Part shown: piece by piece, positions 52,007 through 60,860 of the stretch
Position numbering within the stretch: position 1 is the stretch's first letter
Layout of the letters: every line of letters begins with the position of its first letter
Source: Ascidiimonas meishanensis
Lineage (GTDB): Bacteria; Bacteroidota; Bacteroidia; Flavobacteriales; Flavobacteriaceae
NCBI RefSeq assembly: GCF_037782385.1
Contig: NZ_JBBEXD010000005.1
Coordinates: forward strand, 124,001-188,000
Reading direction: 5' to 3'
DNA: 64,000 nucleotides
Notes under the pieces: generated by a model
Told to the model about the DNA's origin: nothing
The model's input: the letters and a program-made list of their open reading frames with translations, nothing else
The model's database searches: none
Made by a program: the position numbers and the translations under genes

Positions 52007-52023
52007 TACTTATTGTATTTTTG
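51993..52023 (+). promoter_or_regulatory. Promoter of sufE unit
   Basis: TTG (51993-51995), 20-base spacer and TATTTTTG (52016-52023) match the consensus fully, 14 bases before the sufE ATG. It overlaps the end of the preceding gene. Confidence 0.7.
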
Positions 52024-52037
52024 TATAAAATCTTAAA

Positions 52038-52460
52038 ATGACTATTAAAGATATACAACAAGACATTGTTGACGAGTTTTCTATGTTTGACGATTGGATG
52101 CAACGATATGAGTATATGATTGAACTAGGGAAGTCATTACCAATTATTGATGAGCATTACAAAACAGACGAACATATCATAAAAGGTTGTCAAAGCAAAG
52201 TATGGGTGCATGCAAATCTGGAAGGAGATAAACTAATGTTTACAGCAGATAGCGATGCTATTATTACAAAAGGGATTATCGCCATATTGATTCGTGCTTT
52301 TTCAAACCAAAAACCGGCAGATATCATTAAAGCAGATACTGCTTTTATTGATGAAATTGGCCTAAAAGAACATCTTTCGCCTACAAGAGCAAATGGTCTT
52401 GTAAGTATGATTAAACAACTTAAGTTATACGCGGTTGCTTATCAAACCCAATTAAACTAA
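52038..52460 (+). CDS. sufE: SufE family sulfur acceptor
   Basis: A 140-residue SufE protein that takes persulfide sulfur from SufS and passes it to SufBCD. The sulfur-carrying cysteine is in IKGCQSKVWVHA (about C55), and the WMQRYEYMIELGKSLP helix is typical. It begins a second suf unit (sufE, DUF59, DUF2480) with its own promoter, 6.4 kb away from its partner gene sufS. Confidence 0.95.
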   Translation: MTIKDIQQDIVDEFSMFDDWMQRYEYMIELGKSLPIIDEHYKTDEHIIKGCQSKVWVHANLEGDKLMFTADSDAIITKGIIAILIRAFSNQKPADIIKADTAFIDEIGLKEHLSPTRANGLVSMIKQLKLYAVAYQTQLN

Positions 52461-52465
52461 TTGCT

Positions 52466-52792
52466 ATGTCTGAAACAACAGTAAGTACAAATGAGCTCGG
52501 TGAAAAAATAGTTAGAGTGCTTAAAAGCATTTATGACCCGGAGATACCTGTAGATATCTATGAATTAGGTCTTATTTATGATGTTTTTGTAAATGAAGAT
52601 TTTGATGTCAAAATTTTGATGACACTAACTACACCCAACTGCCCAGTAGCAGAAACATTGCCTGTGGAGGTAGAAGAAAAAGTGAAATCAATAGATATGA
52701 TAAAATCTGCTGAAGTTGAAATTACATTTGATCCGCCATGGAGTCAGGATTTAATGAGTGAAGAGGCAAAATTAGAGTTGGGATTACTATAA
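52466..52792 (+). CDS. DUF59/MIP18-type Fe-S assembly protein
   Basis: A 108-residue DUF59 protein of the SufT/PaaD/MIP18 group, implicated in Fe-S cluster maturation. The signature SIYDPEIPVDIYELGLIYDV and TTPNCPVAETLP (cysteine about C57) are present. It starts five bases after sufE and overlaps the next start by one base (TAATG), so all three genes are coupled. Confidence 0.92.
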   Translation: MSETTVSTNELGEKIVRVLKSIYDPEIPVDIYELGLIYDVFVNEDFDVKILMTLTTPNCPVAETLPVEVEEKVKSIDMIKSAEVEITFDPPWSQDLMSEEAKLELGLL

Positions 52793-53298
52793 TGGACAAA
52801 GAGATTGTAAACAGAGTTGCGCAAAGTAAGTTGGTCACTTTTGATCTGGAAGACTATTACCCAGAAGGCAAAAGAGTGATTATTGATATTAAAGATTGGT
52901 TGTATGAAGGTTTTGTGCTTCGCGAAAAGGATTTTAGAGAAAAAGCGAAGGCGCATAATTGGGAAACGTATCAAAATACATTCGTGGCATTAACATGTAC
53001 CTCAGATGCAATTATTCCTGCCTGGGCTTTTATGCTGTTAAGTACTTATCTCAATCCTTTTGCAAAAAAAGTAGTTATTGGTGATCTTGAACTATTAGAG
53101 ACAACGCTATATCAGGAAATCATTAACAAACTAGACCTTTCTGAACTTAAAGGTCTCTCTATCATCGTTAAAGGATGTTCACATAAACCAGTTCCTCAAA
53201 ATGCTTACTTATACCTATTAAAAAAACTACAGCCAATTGCTAAAAGTATGATGTATGGTGAAGCATGCTCTGCTGTACCTCTTTATAAAAAGAAATAA
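52792..53298 (+). CDS. DUF2480 family protein
   Basis: A 168-residue protein of a Bacteroidota-specific family regularly found with suf genes. Typical features are VTFDLEDYYPEGKRV, CTSDAIIPAWAFMLL and KGCSHKPVPQNAYLYL with conserved cysteines. The gene start overlaps the DUF59 stop. A role in Fe-S assembly is inferred from gene order only. Confidence 0.88.
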   Translation: MDKEIVNRVAQSKLVTFDLEDYYPEGKRVIIDIKDWLYEGFVLREKDFREKAKAHNWETYQNTFVALTCTSDAIIPAWAFMLLSTYLNPFAKKVVIGDLELLETTLYQEIINKLDLSELKGLSIIVKGCSHKPVPQNAYLYLLKKLQPIAKSMMYGEACSAVPLYKKK

Positions 53299-53327
53299 AA
53301 TTTGTATTCTTTTTCTTATCCGAATTA

Positions 53328-53357
53328 TTTGTGAACCATAAACTATTCATATTTTTG
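53328..53357 (+). promoter_or_regulatory. Promoter of DUF3078 gene
   Basis: TTTG (53328-53331), an 18-base spacer and TATTTTTG (53350-53357) match the consensus fully. The ATG is 28 bases downstream. Confidence 0.7.
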
Positions 53358-53385
53358 TAACTTGAATTTTAACGAATAAAAAGTT

Positions 53386-54267
53386 ATGAAAAAAGTTATT
53401 TTATTGTTAGTTGTTGTTGGTTTTGGAATATTTACAACCAACGCCCAAGATGATAAAAAAGAACCACCAAAGGAGGGTTGGACTACCAAGGGGAACATCT
53501 CTTTTCTTTTAAACCAAGCGTCATTTTCAAACTGGATAGCAGGAGGAGAGAATAATATCTCAGGAACCCTAGGCCTTAATTATGATTTTAATTATTTAAA
53601 AGGTGATTGGACTTGGAATAACAAAATTATCGCTTCCTATGGTTTGGTAAAAACAGAAGGCAGTGAATTTGCAAAAAAAACGGATGACCGTTTAGAAATT
53701 AATTCGTTATTAGGAAAAAAAGCAGGAGGCAATTGGTATTATTCTGGATTCTTAAATTTTAAAACTCAATTTGCAAAGGGATATGTTTTTGGAACTGATC
53801 CAGTTACTAATGAAGAAATTAGAACAGAGCAAACAAATTTCTTCTCTCCGGCCTATCTGCAATTTGGTCCTGGTATGTTATGGAAAAAGAGTGATAATTT
53901 AAGTGTAAATATTGCGCCAGCAACGGCACGTTTTATTTTTGTAAATAGTGATTTTACTCTGCCAAATGACGCCTATTTTGGTGTTGAAGAGGGAAATAGC
54001 ACTCGATTTGAGCTAGGAGCTTCTCTTTCTGCTTATTATAAGTTTGAATTGATGGAAAATGTATCTTTTGAAAATATTCTTAATTTGTATACGAATTATT
54101 TAGAAGACCCTCAAAATGTGGATTTAGATTACCAGTTAAATATAGTGATGAAAATCAATAAGTATTTAAGCACTAATTTAGCTTTGCAAACCATTTATGA
54201 TGACAACGCTATTGGTAGATTGCAGGTAAGACAGGTATTTGGATTAGGAATTAATTATGGTTTTTAA
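53386..54267 (+). CDS. DUF3078 outer-membrane beta-barrel protein
   Basis: A 293-residue protein with signal peptide (MKKVILLLVVVGFGIFTTNAQ), a short charged linker, then amphipathic strands alternating with Asn/Gly turns (NNISGTLGLNYDFNY, WTWNNKIIASYGLV) and ending in an aromatic C-terminus (GLGINYGF), as expected for an outer-membrane barrel. The opening GWTTKGNISFLLNQASFSNWIAGG is characteristic of DUF3078. Function is unknown. It follows the suf unit with its own promoter. Confidence 0.88.
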   Translation: MKKVILLLVVVGFGIFTTNAQDDKKEPPKEGWTTKGNISFLLNQASFSNWIAGGENNISGTLGLNYDFNYLKGDWTWNNKIIASYGLVKTEGSEFAKKTDDRLEINSLLGKKAGGNWYYSGFLNFKTQFAKGYVFGTDPVTNEEIRTEQTNFFSPAYLQFGPGMLWKKSDNLSVNIAPATARFIFVNSDFTLPNDAYFGVEEGNSTRFELGASLSAYYKFELMENVSFENILNLYTNYLEDPQNVDLDYQLNIVMKINKYLSTNLALQTIYDDNAIGRLQVRQVFGLGINYGF

Positions 54268-54283
54268 CAAAAAACGTATATAT

Positions 54284-54313
54284 AAAAGGGGCTTCATTTG
54301 AGCCCCTTTTTTT
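54284..54313. terminator. Bidirectional terminator
   Basis: AAAAGGGGCT / AGCCCCTTTT stem with a seven-base loop, flanked by A- and T-runs, between the DUF3078 gene and hflX, which converge here. Confidence 0.9.
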
Positions 54314-55529
54314 ATAAATTCATATCTTCTTTATATTCCGGATATAAAAACTTATTGTAAGGAAAACGTGTTACGTGAATTTTTCGAACCTCTTCATACA
54401 CTTTCTTCCTAAATTCCTCAAGGTTTTCTTTATTCAGAGCAGAGATAAACAATACATTTTCTCCCATTGTTTGCATCCAGGTACGTTTCCACTCCTGTAA
54501 GGTAAAATGTGATTTTGTTTTTTCGGTAACCAAATCATCTTCCTCAATAGTGTCATAAGTATATTGATCGATCTTGTTAAAAACCATAATCACAGGTTTA
54601 TCAACACACTTAATTTCTGCAAGAATTTGGTTTACAGACTCAATATGCTCTTCAAAATTGGGATGTGAAATATCTACTACATGCAACAAAAGGTCTGCTT
54701 CTCTTACCTCATCTAAGGTGCTTTTAAAGGATTCTACTAGCTGTGTGGGGAGTTTGCGAATAAATCCAACCGTATCACTTAATAAAAATGGAAGATTGCC
54801 AATTACTACTTTTCTAACCGTGGTGTCAAGTGTAGCAAAAAGTTTGTTTTCTGCAAAAACTTCACTTTTACTAATAACATTCATAAGAGTAGATTTACCC
54901 ACATTGGTATAACCAACTAGCGCTACCCTTACCAGCGCACCCCGGTTGCCTCTTTGCGTAGCCATTTGCCGGTCTATGGTTTCAAGCTTTTTCTTTAGCA
55001 AAGAGATCCGGTCTCTAACAATACGTCTGTCTGTTTCAATTTCGGTTTCTCCAGGTCCTCTCATACCAATACCTCCTTTTTGTCTTTCAAGGTGGGTCCA
55101 TAAGCCTGTTAACCGTGGCAGCAAATATTTGTATTGAGCTAATTCTACCTGTGTACGTGCATAGCTCGTTTGGGCACGTTGGGCAAAAATGTCAAGAATA
55201 AGGCTGGTTCTATCCAGAATCTTAGACTTTAATAATTTCTCTATATTTTTTTGTTGAGCTGGAGAGAGCTCGTCATCAAAAACAATGGTTCCTACATCAT
55301 TTTCATCTACAAAAGTTTTCACCTCCTGCATTTTACCAGAACCAATGAATGTTTTAGGGTTGGGGACATCAATTTTTTGTGTAAACCTTTTTAAAACTTC
55401 ACCTCCTGCAGTATATGTTAAAAACTCAAGCTCATCCAAATATTCTTTGGCTTTCTTTTCATCCTGCTCTTGGTTAATAACTCCAATGAGCACTACCTTT
55501 TCATAATTTAATGTGTTTTTTTCTAGCAT
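54312..55529 (-). CDS. hflX: Ribosome-associated GTPase HflX
   Basis: A 405-residue HflX GTPase that in other bacteria splits stalled 70S ribosomes under stress. The N-terminal HflX domain has FIGSGKMQEVK and the glycine-rich GGIGMRGPGETEIETDRR (about 155-172). The G domain has VGYTNVGKSTLMN (G1), DTVGFIRKLP (G3) and FNKID (G4). The length is normal. It is divergent from the endonuclease-fold gene. Confidence 0.95.
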   Translation of the reverse strand: MLEKNTLNYEKVVLIGVINQEQDEKKAKEYLDELEFLTYTAGGEVLKRFTQKIDVPNPKTFIGSGKMQEVKTFVDENDVGTIVFDDELSPAQQKNIEKLLKSKILDRTSLILDIFAQRAQTSYARTQVELAQYKYLLPRLTGLWTHLERQKGGIGMRGPGETEIETDRRIVRDRISLLKKKLETIDRQMATQRGNRGALVRVALVGYTNVGKSTLMNVISKSEVFAENKLFATLDTTVRKVVIGNLPFLLSDTVGFIRKLPTQLVESFKSTLDEVREADLLLHVVDISHPNFEEHIESVNQILAEIKCVDKPVIMVFNKIDQYTYDTIEEDDLVTEKTKSHFTLQEWKRTWMQTMGENVLFISALNKENLEEFRKKVYEEVRKIHVTRFPYNKFLYPEYKEDMNL

Positions 55530-55546
55530 AGATACTTATCGAATTG

Positions 55547-55554
55547 CAAATTTA
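55547..55554 (-). promoter_or_regulatory. -7 element of hflX
   Basis: CAAATTTA is TAAATTTG on the minus strand, a full TAnnTTTG match 17 bases before the hflX ATG. No TTG at regular spacing. Confidence 0.45.
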
Positions 55555-55604
55555 AGCATTTGCTTGCTTGGATTTTAGTAAATTACCAGTTCAAGATCAT
55601 TCCT

Positions 55605-56591
55605 ATGAAGAAAGAGTCATTTTTTAAGCGTAATTCCAAAGATACTTCAACTTATACAGTTGCTTTTTATAATTTAGAAAACCTTTTTGACACCAAAGAT
55701 GATAAGAGAACTCTAGACGATGATTTTCTACCGAATTCAGAAAAAAAATGGACACCTAAAAAGTATGAAAGCAAACTATTTAAATTAGGCAAAGCAATTT
55801 CCAATGTAGGTTTTGATAAAACCAGAAGACCTCCATCTATTATTGGGTTGGCAGAGGTTGAAAATAAAAATGTGGTAACAGACTTGATTGAATCAAAACA
55901 TTTAAAAAATAAAAACTACGGAGTTGTGCATTATGATTCACCAGATGAGCGCGGTATAGATACGGCGCTTATTTATCAAAAAGACACCTTTGAAGTTAAA
56001 GACACCAAAACAATCCCACTGCTTTTGTTTAATGAATTTGGGGAACGTGATTATACCAGAGATGTACTGCACGTTACAGGTGAATTAAACAAAGAGCGCA
56101 TTCATGTGTTAGTAAATCATTGGCCATCCAGACGAAGTGGTGCAAACGAAACTAGTGATAAACGTATAGCAGCGGCACAGAATGTAAAACAAGTAGTGGA
56201 AGGAATTCAGAATCAAGAAGAAGATCCGGGTATTTTGATTATGGGAGACTTTAATGATGATCCACACAGTGAAAGTATTAAGAATCACTTATTAACCTCC
56301 ACCCTTATAAATCCTATGGAGCAATTGATGGGGCAAGACAGAGGAAGCCTTAATTATAGGAAACAATGGAATTTATTTGATCAAATTATTCTTTCTCATA
56401 ATTTTCTAAAAATGGAAAGAGGAACTCATCATTTTGCGCACGCAGATATCTTTGATGAACGCTTTCTTGCAGAATGGAAAGGCAGCTATAAAGGGAATCC
56501 CTTTAGAACCTATGTAGGTAAAAAATACTTAGGCGGTTACAGTGACCATTTCCCTGTATATGTGCAACTTAAGTATACAAGAGCCGATTAA
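55605..56591 (+). CDS. Endonuclease/exonuclease/phosphatase family protein
   Basis: A protein of 328 residues with the DNase I-like fold. Motifs are FYNLENLFDT, GLAEVENKNV (catalytic Glu), VNHWPSRRSG (catalytic His), MGDFNDDP and YSDHFPVYV. Such proteins in flavobacteria are nucleases or phosphodiesterases of unknown target. The frame opens at 55560; I start at the ATG at 55605 (MKKESFFKRNSK) because the added residues overlap the hflX promoter region. No clear signal peptide. Confidence 0.88.
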   Translation: MKKESFFKRNSKDTSTYTVAFYNLENLFDTKDDKRTLDDDFLPNSEKKWTPKKYESKLFKLGKAISNVGFDKTRRPPSIIGLAEVENKNVVTDLIESKHLKNKNYGVVHYDSPDERGIDTALIYQKDTFEVKDTKTIPLLLFNEFGERDYTRDVLHVTGELNKERIHVLVNHWPSRRSGANETSDKRIAAAQNVKQVVEGIQNQEEDPGILIMGDFNDDPHSESIKNHLLTSTLINPMEQLMGQDRGSLNYRKQWNLFDQIILSHNFLKMERGTHHFAHADIFDERFLAEWKGSYKGNPFRTYVGKKYLGGYSDHFPVYVQLKYTRAD

Positions 56592-56697
56592 GAAATCTAA
56601 TTTTTACGGTAAAACCATACTATTTAGTCAGGTTTCTTTAACACCTGATGAGACTTTTTTGGGAAAAATTAAACAGTTATGTTAATAAAGTGCATTT

Positions 56698-56754
56698 CAT
56701 CGAATTGAATTGCTCTTTCATCTACTTTTTTAACTTTTTTTAACATATTTGTTA
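56698..56754 (+). promoter_or_regulatory. Upstream element of M4 protease gene
   Basis: CATCGAAT (56698-56705) is followed 42 bases later by TTAACATATTTGTTA (56740-56754), a near-palindrome. The same pair with 41-base spacing precedes the M43 protease at 6997. Confidence 0.45.
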
Positions 56755-56793
56755 GAAACCAATCACTTAAATATTAAATTTTAAACACTTTAC

Positions 56794-59700
56794 ATGAAGA
56801 AAAATTTACTCAAAAGTACTTTCTTATTAACTTTAGGATGTTCCTTGCTATTGAATGCACAGGAAACAGATAATATTGTTAGTAGGGTAAGTGACGACAA
56901 CGGAAAGCCTAAGCTGGTAGTTTTTCAAAAATCAGCCGCTTATCAACTAAACGAACCTATGAAAGTTCTTCGTGAACAGCTTAAACTTTCAAGTAATGAT
57001 ACTTATTCAAGACTTCGTTCTGAAGTAGATAAAATAGGATTTACCCACGAAAAATATCAACAATTTTATAAAGGAATCAAAGTAGAATTTGGTACCTATT
57101 CAATTCATGCCAAGAATGGGAAGGTTTCTTCTATTTCTGGAGAATATTATGAAATTACGGATTTAATTACCACTCCTAAATTATCTAATCAGGATGCGTT
57201 CTCTAAAGCAATTAGTCATATTGGAGCACAAAACTATTTATGGGAGTATCCAGAAGCAGCGAAAGAAATGGATAATTACCAAAAACCAAAAGGAGAGTTG
57301 GTAGTGATTCCATTATTTGATCAACAATCCAGAGGAAATATTTACAAACTAGCCTATAGATTTGATATTTATGCAACTAACCCTGTAAGTAGAGGAGATC
57401 TTTATATTGATGCTTTAACAGGAGAAGCCTTGTTTTATAATGCCATTATAAAACACGCTACTACTTTTGGTCATGTTGGAAAGGTATCCAAAGAAGAACT
57501 CGCTAAAGCAAAAAAAGCAGTAGGAATGATGGTTTCTGGGACTGCTCAAACACGATATAGCGGTACTCAAACAATTGAGACTACTTTAAGTGGTTCAAAT
57601 TATACCCTGAACGATGCTTCTAGAAAAGTATACACCAGAGATGCCTTGAATCAGGCTCCTGGAAGTACTTATCCGTATATCAACAACTATGCTGATTTTA
57701 CAGATAATGATAATAACTGGACAACATCAGAGCATAGTATCAACAAAGATGACGCTGCACTTGATGCACATTGGGGTGCGATGATGACTTATGATTATTG
57801 GTCTAGTATTCACGGAAGAAATAGTTATGATAACTCTGGGGCGCAGATAAGAAGTTATGTGCATGTAGATAATAACTATGACAATGCTTTCTGGAACGGT
57901 TCTGTAATGTCTTATGGAGATGGAAGCTCCAATGGAAATGAAGGAAACGGAAACTTTGATGCATTGACAAGTATTGATGTAGCGGCTCATGAAATTGGTC
58001 ATGCCGTATGCTCATTTACGGCAAATCTTGCCTATCAAAGAGAGTCAGGTGCTTTAAACGAAGGTTTCTCTGATATTTGGGGAGCAGCGGTGGAGCATTT
58101 TGCCAAAGGAAATGGAAATGATACAGCACCTTCTGCGGCAGTTTGGTTGATAGGAGATGAAATTGACCGCAGAACTGGCTCATCAGCCTTACGTTCAATG
58201 AGTGATCCAAAATCAAAAGGACAACCAGATACTTATGGAGGTACTTATTGGATAAATCCTAACTGTGGTACACCTACACGATTTAATGATTACTGCGGAG
58301 TACATACCAATTCAGGATTACTAAACCATTGGTTTTACTTATTATCTGCTGGCGGGTCTGGAACTAATGATATAGGAAGCAATTATACGGTCTCTGCTAT
58401 AGGAATTTCTAAGGCAGCAGCCATTGCTTATAGGTTAGAGAATGTGTATTTATCTGCTAATTCTACACATGCAAATGCACGTTCATTTGGAATTCAGGCA
58501 GCTATTGATTTATACGGTGCAGGATCTGCAGAAGAAATTGCTGTAACCGACGCTTGGTATGCTGTAGGGGTTGGCTCTTCATACGGTGGTGGCGGTACTA
58601 CTAATTACTGCGCATCTCAAGGAACCAATGTTGGAGATGAATTTATTGGGACTGTACAATTAGGAAGTATAAATAACACATCAGGATCAAATGGGGGCTA
58701 TGCAGATTTTACGTCTCTTAGTACAGATCTATCTAAAGGAGCTTCGGCAACCATTACAATTACTCCTACATGGACAGGAACAGTCTATGCAGAAGGCTAT
58801 GCAGTTTGGATAGACTATAACCAAGATAACGACTTTGATGATGCTGGTGAATTGGTATACAGTCGTACTGCTTCAACCACTACGCCCGTATCTGGAAGCT
58901 TTACAGTACCAACGTCTGCAACAGATGGAGCTACCAGAATGAGGGTTTCTATGAAATATAACGGAATACCAACAGCATGTGAAACCTTTACGTATGGAGA
59001 GGTTGAAGATTATACAGTAAATATTGGAGGCAGTGGAGCAGATACACAAGCACCAACTGCTCCTTCTGCCTTAACTGCTTCTAATGTAACGCAAACTACC
59101 TTAGACCTATCTTGGAACGCGGCTACAGATAATGTAGGTGTTACGGAGTATGATGTATATCAAGGTACTACCTTATTAGGATCAACAGCAAATACCTCTA
59201 CAGGTATAACAGGTCTAACTGCTTCTACAACCTATAGTTTCTCAGTACAAGCCAAAGATGCAGCAGGTAATATTTCTCCATCTAGTAATGTTGCTACGGT
59301 CACAACTCAGTCTGGAGGTGGCGGAGGCCCCGTAAGTGATGTACTTCATCAAGGTTTCTTTGAAACCGGTCTTGACGGATGGGTAGATGGCGGTTCTGAT
59401 TGTTTCAGATACTCAGGCACTTTCTCTTATGAAGGAAGTCGTTCTATGAGGCTAAGAGATAATTCAGGAGTTCCTTCTTCTATGACTTTAGGCTCTTTTG
59501 ATGTTACTTCTTACGATGAAATTGATGTAGAGTTCTATTTCTATGCAAATAGCATGGAGAATGGAGAAGACTTTTGGGTAAGGTTCTATGATGGTTCTTC
59601 ATGGAACACTGTGGCTACCTACGCTAGTGGTAGTAGTTTTAATAACGGAAGTTTTTATTCTGCAACAGTCACTATTAGTAAAGCAAACTATAGCTTTCCA

Positions 59701-60096
59701 ACGAATGCTCAATTTAGAATTCAATGTGATGCGAGTACCAATAGTGATCAAGTCTATATTGACCAGATTACGATTACGGGTAAGAGCGGTGGAGCGGGTG
59801 TAAGTACATTTAATGCATTAGCTTTAGGCGGAGGAGTTCAAACTTTTACAGGCGAAAATGGCGTTGAAATTGATGGTTTCAATATCTATCCTAACCCAGT
59901 TTTAAATACACTTTCTTTAAAACGAATAGATAACGCTGAGGCTACTTATAGTATTACCAATTTAATTGGACAGACGATGATGTCTGGTAAACTTCAAGAC
60001 AATCAAATTAATGTGTCTTCATTGGCAAAAGGTGTTTACCTTATTTCCGTAAGCGATGAAGAAGAAACAATGATTAAAAAGTTCATTAAACAATAA
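56794..60096 (+). CDS. Secreted M4 (thermolysin-like) metalloprotease with T9SS sorting domain
   Basis: Multidomain exported protease, 1100 residues. A signal peptide (ending near LLLNAQ) and an FTP/PepSY propeptide (about 50-220) precede the M4 catalytic domain, with HEIGH (about 399-403) and the third ligand in GALNEGFSD. Then come a GEVED domain (GEVEDYTVNIGG, about 730), a fibronectin type III domain (about 752-838), a jelly-roll/MAM-like domain (about 848-1005) and a type A T9SS C-terminal domain (YPNPVLNTLSL to the end). The jelly-roll domain is closely similar to that of the M43 protease at 6997. Confidence 0.94.
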   Translation: MKKNLLKSTFLLTLGCSLLLNAQETDNIVSRVSDDNGKPKLVVFQKSAAYQLNEPMKVLREQLKLSSNDTYSRLRSEVDKIGFTHEKYQQFYKGIKVEFGTYSIHAKNGKVSSISGEYYEITDLITTPKLSNQDAFSKAISHIGAQNYLWEYPEAAKEMDNYQKPKGELVVIPLFDQQSRGNIYKLAYRFDIYATNPVSRGDLYIDALTGEALFYNAIIKHATTFGHVGKVSKEELAKAKKAVGMMVSGTAQTRYSGTQTIETTLSGSNYTLNDASRKVYTRDALNQAPGSTYPYINNYADFTDNDNNWTTSEHSINKDDAALDAHWGAMMTYDYWSSIHGRNSYDNSGAQIRSYVHVDNNYDNAFWNGSVMSYGDGSSNGNEGNGNFDALTSIDVAAHEIGHAVCSFTANLAYQRESGALNEGFSDIWGAAVEHFAKGNGNDTAPSAAVWLIGDEIDRRTGSSALRSMSDPKSKGQPDTYGGTYWINPNCGTPTRFNDYCGVHTNSGLLNHWFYLLSAGGSGTNDIGSNYTVSAIGISKAAAIAYRLENVYLSANSTHANARSFGIQAAIDLYGAGSAEEIAVTDAWYAVGVGSSYGGGGTTNYCASQGTNVGDEFIGTVQLGSINNTSGSNGGYADFTSLSTDLSKGASATITITPTWTGTVYAEGYAVWIDYNQDNDFDDAGELVYSRTASTTTPVSGSFTVPTSATDGATRMRVSMKYNGIPTACETFTYGEVEDYTVNIGGSGADTQAPTAPSALTASNVTQTTLDLSWNAATDNVGVTEYDVYQGTTLLGSTANTSTGITGLTASTTYSFSVQAKDAAGNISPSSNVATVTTQSGGGGGPVSDVLHQGFFETGLDGWVDGGSDCFRYSGTFSYEGSRSMRLRDNSGVPSSMTLGSFDVTSYDEIDVEFYFYANSMENGEDFWVRFYDGSSWNTVATYASGSSFNNGSFYSATVTISKANYSFPTNAQFRIQCDASTNSDQVYIDQITITGKSGGAGVSTFNALALGGGVQTFTGENGVEIDGFNIYPNPVLNTLSLKRIDNAEATYSITNLIGQTMMSGKLQDNQINVSSLAKGVYLISVSDEEETMIKKFIKQ

Positions 60097-60116
60097 ATAA
60101 CACAAACCAACCAAAG

Positions 60117-60148
60117 AAAAAACCGAGCTGAGAGGCTCGGTTTTTTTT
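60117..60148. terminator. Bidirectional terminator
   Basis: AACCGAGC / GCTCGGTT stem with a six-base loop, with A-run to the left and eight Ts to the right, between the convergent M4 protease and exonuclease genes. Confidence 0.9.
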
Positions 60149-60860
60149 ATACACTTAAAATATCACTGTCTTCAAGCAATGGTTTTCCTTTAAGTCTTAA
60201 AAGTATTTGAGCAACTGCTATAGTATCCCGCTCACAGTATTCTATAATCCTATCAATATCATTATCATTGTAATAAACGTCTCGTACCTGGCTACCATCT
60301 ATATCACCCTTTGGAGAGGGAATTCCTAAGATGTTAGTTAATAATTTTAAAGAGGTATAATGTTTATAATCACCAAATTTCCATAGCTCCATCGTGTCAA
60401 GATGAGGAATTTCCCATGGTTTTTTACCAAAAAGATTCAGCTTGGTGGGTAAAGTAATATGATGAATAATCATACGTCTTGCGATGTATGGAAAATCAAA
60501 CTCTTTTCCATTGTGTGCACAAAGCAAATGAGCAGGTCTATTAAAATGGGTTTCTAGCAATGCTTTGAATTCTTTTAACAATTTCACTTCATCTCCATGG
60601 AAGGTAGTAACTCTAAAGTTTCTTACACTTCCTTTTAAGACAAAATAACCAACAGAAATACAAATTATTTTACCAAATTCTGCCCAAATTCCTGCCCTAT
60701 CATAAAATGCTTCTGCACTGTATTCATCTTTACGTTGGTATTTTGATTTTGCTTCCCATAACTCTTTGCGCACTTCATCAAGCTCTGCAAAATCCATATA
60801 TTCTGGAACTGTTTCTATATCTAAGAATAGAACATTTTCAAAATTAAGTTTACTAATCAT
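60147..60860 (-). CDS. 3'-5' exonuclease (PolB-like, RNase H fold)
   Basis: A 237-residue DnaQ-like exonuclease related to the proofreading domain of family B polymerases. Acidic motifs are visible: FLDIETVP (ExoI), AHNGKEFDFPYIARR (ExoII) and YCERDTIAVAQIL (ExoIII). There is no polymerase domain. Its start overlaps the stop of the serine hydrolase gene by eight bases, so the two are translated from one message. Role in DNA or RNA processing is not determined. Confidence 0.9.
   Translation of the reverse strand: MISKLNFENVLFLDIETVPEYMDFAELDEVRKELWEAKSKYQRKDEYSAEAFYDRAGIWAEFGKIICISVGYFVLKGSVRNFRVTTFHGDEVKLLKEFKALLETHFNRPAHLLCAHNGKEFDFPYIARRMIIHHITLPTKLNLFGKKPWEIPHLDTMELWKFGDYKHYTSLKLLTNILGIPSPKGDIDGSQVRDVYYNDNDIDRIIEYCERDTIAVAQILLRLKGKPLLEDSDILSV

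Noticed and set aside
54574..55506. Several plus-strand frames antisense to hflX
   Set aside because: hflX has complete GTPase motifs on the opposite strand; the frames are shadows.
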